Shown here: positions 32,477-39,013 of the stretch, one piece after another | How the letters are laid out: the number at the start of each line of letters is the position of its first letter | How positions within the stretch are numbered: position 1 is the first letter of the stretch | NCBI RefSeq assembly: GCF_030655195.1 | Contig: NZ_JAURWA010000119.1 | Span: forward strand, 1 to 39,013 | Direction of reading: 5' to 3' | Source: Patulibacter sp. | Lineage (GTDB): Bacteria > Actinomycetota > Thermoleophilia > Solirubrobacterales > Solirubrobacteraceae | Length of the DNA stretch: 39,013 bases | Program-made: the position numbers and the translations under genes | The notes under the pieces: model-generated | Seen by the model: only the letters and a program-made list of their open reading frames with translations | Told to the model about the DNA's origin: nothing | Database searches by the model: none

Positions 32477-32691
32477 GACGTCGGCGCCCACGACCGGAGG
32501 TCGGCGTCGGGAGCACGTCGGGGAACGGTCATGCCGCCATTGTGCCCGCTGATCGCCCCCGTCAGGGACCGATGTCGTCCGCCCCGGCCCGGCCCGGCCG
32601 GTCCGGTCCGGCCCGACCCGCGGACGCGACCGACCCGTCGCTCGGTGCAGGAGCGCCCGACGCGTCGCCCCGACAGCGCGCTGTGCCCGCC

Positions 32692-32901
32692 TCAGCCGAT
32701 CGCCCACACCAGCAGGAAGAGGCCCACGGCGACGCTCACGGCGCACCACGCCGTCACGCCCGCGACGGATCGCGCCCGGTCACCAGGAGGACGGGTGCGG
32801 TTGATCTGCACGATCTGGTCCCGCGTGCGGCGGACGTTGAGGGCTCCCGCGACGCCGATGCCGATCAGCACCACGCCCAGGATCGAGCCGAGGATCTCCA
32901 T
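32692..32901 (-). CDS. Small membrane protein, 69 aa, two TM helices
   Basis: ATG 32901 opens a 69-residue protein with two hydrophobic segments (ILGSILGVVLIGIGVAGAL, about 3-21, and VTAWCAVSVAVGLFLLVWAIG, about 49-69) joined by a basic hydrophilic loop (NVRRTRDQIVQINRTRPPGDRARS). By the positive-inside rule the loop is cytoplasmic and both ends face out. I do not recognise the family. A TAGGAC box lies 6 nt before the ATG, suggestive of leaderless initiation, but no -35 box is clear. Confidence 0.6.
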   Translation of the reverse strand: MEILGSILGVVLIGIGVAGALNVRRTRDQIVQINRTRPPGDRARSVAGVTAWCAVSVAVGLFLLVWAIG

Positions 32902-33203
32902 GTGCCGGTCCTACGCCCGCGGCCCGCGGGGGGATGCGGGGAGGGACTGATGCGTCGGTCGGCGGGTCACGTGGCGGTCGTCCTCGGTCGCGTCCGCCCG
33001 GCGGGTGGACTGTCCGTTGGACCGCCGCCGACCCCGAAAGTTCCGTGACCCGTCGGCACTCCGGGGCGACGGGGCCCCGGCCGACCGCGACGACGACACC
33101 CGGGAATGCGTCGCCGCGCCCCGGGTAGCCGCGGCCGGACGGTCCCCGACCCCTGGAGCACCCAGATGACCCTCCCCCGCACCCGCACCCGCCGAGGCGT
33201 CCG
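32902..33203. other. 302-bp intergenic region with a possible 13-codon leader ORF
   Basis: This region lies between two divergent small membrane-protein genes. The last part (33166-33207) contains ATG followed by TLPRTRTRRGVR and a TGA that overlaps the next gene's ATG; GGAG at 33155-33158 gives it a normal ribosome site. A 32-codon frame at 32950 (MRRSAGHVAVVLG...) lacks support. No other feature is seen. Confidence 0.4.
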
Positions 33204-33476
33204 ATGAGCACGCAGCCGGGCGACCCCAGCCCGCACCAGCCCGCACCGCCCCGGAAGGACGGCACGACCGACGACCCGCCGCCCGGCTTCTTCCGGCAGA
33301 CCGCGGCGCTCTTCGCCAACCGCAACGCGAAGATCCTCCTGGCGATCATCGCGGTGCTCCTGATCGTGCTCGGGATCGTCATGGTCGGCTCCGTGGAGAG
33401 CAGCTCGAAGGGCCCCGGCCCCGGCGGCGTCGTCGACGTCCCGTCGCTCGTCGCACCGCTCCTCTCCCTCCACTGA
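33204..33476 (+). CDS. Small single-pass membrane protein, 90 aa
   Basis: ATG 33204, with GAGG 6 nt upstream, encodes 90 residues. The N-terminal part is Pro/Gln/Asp-rich and disordered (about 1-28). FFRQTAALFANRNAKI then leads into one transmembrane helix (LLAIIAVLLIVLGIVMVG, about 45-62), and the tail SVESSSKGPGPGGVVDVPSLVAPLLSLH would be outside. Arrangement suggests a type II or tail-proximal anchor. The family is unknown to me. A 13-codon Arg-rich frame overlaps its start codon. A 22-bp perfect palindrome follows its stop. Confidence 0.65.
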   Translation: MSTQPGDPSPHQPAPPRKDGTTDDPPPGFFRQTAALFANRNAKILLAIIAVLLIVLGIVMVGSVESSSKGPGPGGVVDVPSLVAPLLSLH

Positions 33477-33491
33477 GCCGGCGCGGGCCGC

Positions 33492-33513
33492 GGCCGGGGC
33501 GGCCGCCCCGGCC
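33492..33513 (+). terminator. 22-bp perfect palindrome after small membrane-protein gene
   Basis: GGCCGGGGCGG (33492-33502) is followed directly by its reverse complement (33503-33513), 15 nt after the stop at 33476. It folds as a 9-bp stem with a 4-nt loop. Confidence 0.55.
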
Positions 33514-33582
33514 CCGCGGTGCGGTGCGACGGGATCGATGGCGACGAATATCGGCGGATCGAGGGGGTATCGACCGCGGGCC

Positions 33583-33765
33583 ATGCCGCAGGACACCGAC
33601 TCCACGCTCTCGGCCCGCGACCTCGACCGCGTCATCGCCGCGCGGCAGCGCCTGCGGAGCTACGCCCCCTACAGCCCGACCGCGCCGCCCCGTCCCGCGC
33701 GACGCACGTCCCGCGTCCGCCCGCTCGTGCGGCATCCGTCCGACGAGCGTCCCGACGACGACTGA
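33583..33765 (+). CDS. Small basic protein, 60 aa, unknown function
   Basis: From ATG 33583 to TGA 33765 almost every codon ends in G or C, which supports a real gene of 60 residues. A short helix (LSARDLDRVIAARQRLRSY, about 9-27) is followed by a Pro/Arg-rich disordered tail (APYSPTAPPRPARRTSRVRP). There is no membrane segment. The family is unknown. Upstream, CGAATATCGG (33545-33554) resembles the CGATATCG box of the DUF2294 genes, and GGGTAT (33565-33570) could be a -10 element of an alternative sigma factor, but I cannot fit a -35 box. A longer start at 33538 is possible. Confidence 0.5.
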   Translation: MPQDTDSTLSARDLDRVIAARQRLRSYAPYSPTAPPRPARRTSRVRPLVRHPSDERPDDD

Positions 33766-33893
33766 CCCGGGGCGGCGGCACCGCCCGCCGGTCCTCCCCC
33801 GCGCCCCTCGCGCGTGGTAGACCCTCGGTCGCCGGCCCCGCGCTCCGTCGCGGCGACGGTCCCCGCCGTCCGAGACCCGAGAGCAGGCCGCCG

Positions 33894-35066
33894 ATGCGCG
33901 CCGTCGTCTGTCAGAACACCGAGCTGTCGGTGCAGGACCTCCCCGAGCCGACCCCCGCCCGCGGTCAGGTCCGCCTCGAGGTCGTCCGCTGCGGCGTCTG
34001 CGGCTCCGACCTCCATGCCCGCCACGGCTTCGACGACTGGGCCGACATGGCGGAGGGCGTGGGCTACGAGCGCTTCGGCCGCGTCGCCCAGCCCGTCGTC
34101 CTGGGCCACGAGTTCTGCGGGCGCGTGGCGGAGTACGGGCCGGGCACGAAGCGCACGGTCCCCGAGGACACGCCGGTCGTCGCGCTGCCGATGCTGCGCA
34201 ACCGCGACGCCGACGCGATCGACCTGACCGGTCTCTCCCGGCACGCGCCGGGGGCGTACGCGGAGCAGGTGCTCGTCGAGGCGTCGCTCATGCTGCCGGT
34301 GCCCAACGGCCTGGACCCCGAGATCGCGGCGCTGACCGAGCCGATGGCCGTCGCCCACCACGCGGTCCTGCGCGGCGAGGTCGGGAAGCGCCAGACCGCC
34401 GTCGTCGTCGGCTGCGGGCCCGTGGGCCTGGGTGTGATCCTGATGCTCAAGGCCCAGGGCGTCCGGACCGTCGTGGCGAGCGACCCCTCCGCCGGCCGCC
34501 GGGCCCTCGCGACCCGCTGCGGCGCCGACGTCGTCGTCGACCCGACGGACGCCTCGCCCTGGGAGGCGGGCGCCGAGAAGCACCTGCGATCCATCCCGGC
34601 CACGCTCGAGCTCGCCGTCGGGACGATCGAGAGGATGTCCCGCCTGCCCGTCGGTTGGTGGCACCTCTGGCGGGCCGCGGACCGGGCCGGCCTCGCGACC
34701 CCGCCCGCCCCCGTCGTCTTCGAGTGCGTCGGGGTGCCGGGGATCCTGCAGGACCTGATGGCCGGCGCCCCGATGTACTCGCGGATCGTCGTCGTCGGCG
34801 TCTGCGTCGGCGAGGACCGCATCACGCCCGCGATGGGGATCAACAAGGAGATCGACCTGCGGTTCGTCTTCGGCTACACGCCGCTGGAGTTCCGCGACAC
34901 GCTGCACCAGCTCGCCGACGGGACGGTCGACCCGCGCCCGCTGATCACCGGGACGGTCGGCCTCGAGGGGGTCGGGACGGCCTTCGCCGCCCTGGGCGAC
35001 GACCCGACCCACGCCAAGGTGCTGGTCGACCCGCGCGCCGTCGGGTCCGCCGTCCTGGACAGCTAG
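33894..35066 (+). CDS. Zinc-dependent alcohol dehydrogenase (MDR family)
   Basis: This 390-residue medium-chain dehydrogenase has catalytic zinc ligands Cys36 (CGVCGSDLHARHG) and His72-Glu73 (VVLGHEFCGRV). The structural-zinc loop with four cysteines is absent; its place is taken by LPMLRNRDADAIDLTGLSRH. The Rossmann fold has VVVGCGPVGLGVILML (about 164-180) followed by ASDPSAGRR, a pattern that allows NAD. A long insertion-like segment (about 222-265, SPWEAGAEKHLRSIPATLEL to WRAADRAG) separates it from standard family members. Substrate unknown. It starts at ATG 33894, and the HAD gene begins 10 bp after its stop. Confidence 0.82.
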   Translation: MRAVVCQNTELSVQDLPEPTPARGQVRLEVVRCGVCGSDLHARHGFDDWADMAEGVGYERFGRVAQPVVLGHEFCGRVAEYGPGTKRTVPEDTPVVALPMLRNRDADAIDLTGLSRHAPGAYAEQVLVEASLMLPVPNGLDPEIAALTEPMAVAHHAVLRGEVGKRQTAVVVGCGPVGLGVILMLKAQGVRTVVASDPSAGRRALATRCGADVVVDPTDASPWEAGAEKHLRSIPATLELAVGTIERMSRLPVGWWHLWRAADRAGLATPPAPVVFECVGVPGILQDLMAGAPMYSRIVVVGVCVGEDRITPAMGINKEIDLRFVFGYTPLEFRDTLHQLADGTVDPRPLITGTVGLEGVGTAFAALGDDPTHAKVLVDPRAVGSAVLDS

Positions 35067-35076
35067 CGTCGGCGGC

Positions 35077-35751
35077 GTGCCCGACGCCGCGCCGCTCGCC
35101 TGCTTCGACCTCGACGGGACCCTCGTGGACTCCCGCGGCCCGTTCGCCGCGGCGCTGCGCGGGGCGCTCGCCGAGCACGGGCTGCCCGATCGCCGGCCCG
35201 AGGAGCTGCACCGGTTCCTCGGACCGCCGTTCGAGCACACCGCCGCGACCCTCCTGACCGACGCCGGGCGTCCCGCCGACCCCGCCGCGGTCGAGGCGCT
35301 CCTGACGAGCTACCGCGCCCGCTACGCCCGCGACGGGATCCCGGCCACCACGGCCGTCGCCGGGATCCCCGAGGCGCTGGACGCGCTGCGCGCCGACGGC
35401 TGGCGGCTCGTCGTGGTCACCTCCAAGATCCGGACGTTCGCGACCGAGATCGTCACGCGGATCGGTCTGGCCGACCGCTTCGACGGGATCCACGGGCCGC
35501 GTCCGGACGAGCGCGACGTGGCGAAGGCCACGACCCTCGCCGCGGTCCTCCGGGCCGCCGGCGACCCGCCCGCCGTGATGATCGGCGACCGCCACCACGA
35601 CCTCGACGCGGCCGCGACCGTGGGCGTCCCGGGGGTCGGGGTCACCTGGGCGGGCGACCACGGGCCTGAGCTCCGCGACGCCGGTGCGGTGGCCGTGCTC
35701 GACGACCCTGCCGCGCTGCCGGACGCGCTGGCGCGTGCGATCCGGGGCTGA
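35077..35751 (+). CDS. HAD-superfamily hydrolase, phosphoglycolate-phosphatase-like
   Basis: In this 224-residue HAD phosphatase, motif I is FDLDGTLVDS with nucleophile Asp11 and acid Asp13, motif II is VVVTSK (Thr/Ser), and motif IV is VMIGDRHHDLDAA. A helical cap lies between (about 20-85). The family hydrolyses small phosphate esters; Gph or pyrophosphatase-type activity is likely, with the exact substrate open. The start is GTG 35077; a TAGCGT box (35064-35069), which includes the stop codon of the dehydrogenase, lies 7 nt before it, so leaderless initiation or coupling with the upstream gene are both possible. Confidence 0.82.
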   Translation: MPDAAPLACFDLDGTLVDSRGPFAAALRGALAEHGLPDRRPEELHRFLGPPFEHTAATLLTDAGRPADPAAVEALLTSYRARYARDGIPATTAVAGIPEALDALRADGWRLVVVTSKIRTFATEIVTRIGLADRFDGIHGPRPDERDVAKATTLAAVLRAAGDPPAVMIGDRHHDLDAAATVGVPGVGVTWAGDHGPELRDAGAVAVLDDPAALPDALARAIRG

Positions 35752-35762
35752 CCGACCCGAAC

Positions 35763-35794
35763 AAATGGACCGCGGTCCGTTTCGGTGCTAGAGT
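35763..35794 (+). promoter_or_regulatory. Leaderless promoter with TetR-type operator
   Basis: AAATGGACCGCGGTCCGTTT (35763-35782) is a 20-bp near-perfect palindrome (18 of 20 positions symmetric). TGGACC (35766-35771) can serve as -35, then 17 bp, then TAGAGT (35789-35794) as -10, then 6 nt and ATG 35801. The operator covers the -35 box. No TetR gene is adjacent, so its repressor is elsewhere. Confidence 0.7.
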
Positions 35795-35800
35795 GACCTC

Positions 35801-36826
35801 ATGGATCGCATCGGCTTCCTCTCCTTCGGCCACTGGGGGCGCAGCCCCGGCTCGATGACGACGACGGCCGGCGAGTCGCTGAAGCAGTCCGTCGAGCTCG
35901 CCGTCGCCGCCGAGGAGCTCGGCATCGACGGGGCGTACGTGCGCGTGCACCACTTCGCGCGGCAGATCGCCTCGCCGTTCCCGCTGCTGGCCGCGATGGC
36001 CGCGCGCACCAGTCGCATCGAGCTGGGCACCGGCATCATCGACATGCGGTACGAGAACCCGCTGTACATGGCGGAGGCCGCCGCGACGACGGACCTGCTC
36101 GCCGACCAGCGCCTGCAGCTCGGCATCAGCCGCGGCTCCCCGGAGCCCGCGCTCGACGGCGCCGCGCGGTTCGGCCACGTCCCCGCCGAGGGCCGCACGG
36201 ACGCCGACATGGCCCGCGACCACACCGCGCGGTTCCGGGCGGCGATCGGCGGCGCCGGCGTGGCCGAGTCGACCCCGGGACGGACCGGCACCGGCATGCG
36301 CCTGGCGATCGAGCCGCAGGCGCCGGGGCTCGCGGACCGGATCTGGTGGGGCTCCGGGTCGCGGGACACCGCCGTCTGGACGGCGCGGCAGGGCATGAAC
36401 CTGATGAGCTCGACGCTGCTGCTCGAGGACACCGGCGTGCCGTTCGACCAGCTGCAGCTCGAGCAGATCCTGCTGTTCCGCGAGGCGTGGGGCGAGGCCG
36501 GCTGGGAGCGCACGCCGCGGGTCTCGGTCAGCCGCAGCGTCCTGCCGATCACGACGGACGAGGACCGCCGGTACTTCGGCCGCGGCGGAGGCGGCGACCA
36601 GGTCGGGGTCCTCGACGGATCGCTCTCGCGCTTCGGCAAGACCTACGCCGGCGAGCCCGACGTCATCGCCGAGGAGCTCCGGCGCGACGTCGCGGTGCGG
36701 GCCGCCGACACCCTGCTGCTGACGGTCCCCAACCAGCTGGGCGTCGAGTACAACGCCCGCCTGCTCGAGACGATCGCCCGCGACGTCGCCCCCGCCCTGG
36801 GCTGGTCGCCGAACTTCGCGACGTAG
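35801..36826 (+). CDS. LLM-class flavin-dependent oxidoreductase
   Basis: This 341-residue bacterial-luciferase-like TIM-barrel protein has a typical N terminus (MDRIGFLSFGHW), ELAVAAEELGIDGAYVRVHHF, ELGTGIIDMRYENPLYMAEA and LQLGISRGSPEPA (FMN/F420-binding strand and phosphate site), and PDVIAEELRRDVAV near the end. Members use reduced FMN or F420 for monooxygenation or hydride transfer; the cofactor cannot be decided from the sequence alone. It has a strongly palindromic promoter with an operator and is probably leaderless, so it looks like an inducible catabolic or detoxification gene under a distant TetR-type repressor. A strong hairpin terminates it. Confidence 0.82.
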   Translation: MDRIGFLSFGHWGRSPGSMTTTAGESLKQSVELAVAAEELGIDGAYVRVHHFARQIASPFPLLAAMAARTSRIELGTGIIDMRYENPLYMAEAAATTDLLADQRLQLGISRGSPEPALDGAARFGHVPAEGRTDADMARDHTARFRAAIGGAGVAESTPGRTGTGMRLAIEPQAPGLADRIWWGSGSRDTAVWTARQGMNLMSSTLLLEDTGVPFDQLQLEQILLFREAWGEAGWERTPRVSVSRSVLPITTDEDRRYFGRGGGGDQVGVLDGSLSRFGKTYAGEPDVIAEELRRDVAVRAADTLLLTVPNQLGVEYNARLLETIARDVAPALGWSPNFAT

Positions 36827-36861
36827 GGCCCGGCCCGCCGCCGCGGTCGGGCGGGCGACCA

Positions 36862-36891
36862 CCCACTCCCGACGGGGTCGTCGGGAGTGGG
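36862..36891. terminator. Perfect 12-bp bidirectional hairpin
   Basis: CCCACTCCCGAC (36862-36873) pairs with GTCGGGAGTGGG (36880-36891) over a 6-nt loop. It lies between the LLM stop at 36826 and the convergent DoxX-like stop at 36899. Confidence 0.85.
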
Positions 36892-36898
36892 CGCGGCC

Positions 36899-37261
36899 TC
36901 AGTCGCGTCCGCCGGCCCGCAGCGCCAGGAGGAACAGCGGCACCTGCAGCGGCAGCCGCGCGATCAGCGTGCGCTGCCCGCCGGGGAGCTTGGGGAACCG
37001 CTCGGGGTGCATCGCCATCTCGACGTTGGCGGGGAAGACGCCGACGATCGTCGCGGCCGCCAGGAGGCGCCCGAAGCGCCGGGTGCGCGGGTGCATCGTC
37101 GCCGCGCCGGCCACGAGCTCGACGGCGCCGCTGAGGAGGATCAGCTCGCGGTGCGCGGGCAGGTAGGCCGGCATCGCCGGGGTGAAGACCTTCGGTGCGG
37201 CGAGGTGCAGGACGCCCATGCCGGCCATGAACGGCCCGAACGCGCGGCGGGGAGAGAGCAT
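36899..37261 (-). CDS. DoxX-like small membrane protein
   Basis: This 120-residue protein has four probable hydrophobic segments: FGPFMAGMGVLHLAAP, LILLSGAVELVAGAATM, FGRLLAAATIVGVFPANVEMA and PLQVPLFLLAL. This arrangement, with a HxxxP-type first loop (LHLAAPKVFTPAMPAYLP), matches the DoxX/MauE-type membrane family, whose members are often linked to quinone or thiol redox. The exact role is unknown. I chose ATG 37261 over GTG 37270; TACGGT lies 7 nt before it. It follows the PadR gene on the same strand by 38 bp, so PadR may control it. Confidence 0.7.
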   Translation of the reverse strand: MLSPRRAFGPFMAGMGVLHLAAPKVFTPAMPAYLPAHRELILLSGAVELVAGAATMHPRTRRFGRLLAAATIVGVFPANVEMAMHPERFPKLPGGQRTLIARLPLQVPLFLLALRAGGRD

Positions 37262-37299
37262 GGCGCGCACCGTATCCCGATCGGCCGGCGGGACGGGCG

Positions 37300-38968
<1,669 letters not shown>

Positions 38969-38973
38969 GCCCC

Positions 38974-39010
38974 GGGCGGCGCGTCGCCGGGCCCAGGGCC
39001 CGCGCCGCCC
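38974..39010 (+). terminator. Hairpin terminator after NPD-family gene
   Basis: GGGCGGCGCG (38974-38983) pairs perfectly with CGCGCCGCCC (39001-39010); the 17-nt loop holds a smaller GGGCCC/GGGCCC-like fold. It starts 5 nt after the stop. Confidence 0.65.
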
Positions 39011-39013
39011 CGC

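Noticed and set aside
32950..33048. A 32-codon plus-strand frame starting MRRSAGHVAVVLG
   Set aside because: Codon third positions are not biased, there is no ribosome site and no hydrophobic or helical pattern worth reporting.

Overview
The window is about 39 kb of very GC-rich DNA, densely packed with genes on both strands and with strong G/C bias at third codon positions. The gene set (MpaB-type oxygenase, SigB/F-type sigma factor, many TetR/IclR/PadR regulators of aromatic and acyl-CoA catabolism, paired DUF2294/MpsC proteins, small secreted proteins of no known family) suggests a soil actinobacterium, most likely of the Thermoleophilia (Solirubrobacterales: Patulibacter, Conexibacter or Solirubrobacter relatives). 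The lineage is inference. No rRNA, tRNA, CRISPR array, insertion sequence or prophage was seen; the region looks like ordinary chromosome.

Layout. 1-2.4 kb: the 3' end of a ferritin-like gene, an unknown gene, and an orphan NarL-type histidine kinase. 2.5-7.2 kb: a lower beta-ketoadipate (pca) cluster, with thiolase and a two-subunit CoA-transferase on the minus strand, and a divergent IclR regulator and an enol-lactonase-type hydrolase on the plus strand; the intergenic region carries two 15-bp operator-like sites. 7.3-9.3 kb: two convergent secreted proteins of unknown function. 9.4-11.3 kb: MpaB-family oxygenase with a TetR regulator and a 26-bp near-palindrome between them. 11.4-13.2 kb: a 55-residue protein and 6-phosphogluconate dehydrogenase. 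13.3-18.6 kb: a signalling-like block of orphan ParB-like protein, two DUF2294/MpsC paralogues, a ribbon-helix-helix protein, and a stand-alone CheB coupled to a CheR-PAS-coiled-coil-PAS protein, without receptors, CheA or CheY.

18.6-26.4 kb: an alpha/beta hydrolase, then a leucine/isovalerate-type (liu) operon of acyl-CoA dehydrogenase, HMG-CoA lyase, and biotin-dependent carboxylase alpha and beta subunits, with a divergent TetR regulator. 26.6-28.3 kb: a SigB/F-type sigma factor translationally coupled to a PAS protein with a degenerate GGDEF domain. 28.6-30.2 kb: TetR plus a crotonase-family protein. 30.2-32.5 kb: a stand-alone molybdopterin oxidoreductase. 32.7-33.8 kb: three small proteins, two with membrane segments. 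33.9-39 kb: zinc alcohol dehydrogenase, HAD phosphatase, LLM flavin enzyme, DoxX-like membrane protein, PadR regulator and an NPD/NQR-type flavin enzyme.

The window carries two coherent acyl-CoA catabolic units that both yield acetyl-CoA (pca and liu), each under a divergent local regulator. Several promoters place a TANNNT -10 box only 6-7 nt before the start codon, which predicts leaderless mRNAs; in three cases (acyl-CoA dehydrogenase, LLM enzyme, PadR) a palindromic operator lies on or between the promoter boxes. Convergent gene pairs are mostly separated by long perfect G/C hairpins without a U tract. The least explained part is the ParB-DUF2294-RHH-CheB-CheR/PAS block, where a rare CGATATCG palindrome lies upstream of both DUF2294 genes.
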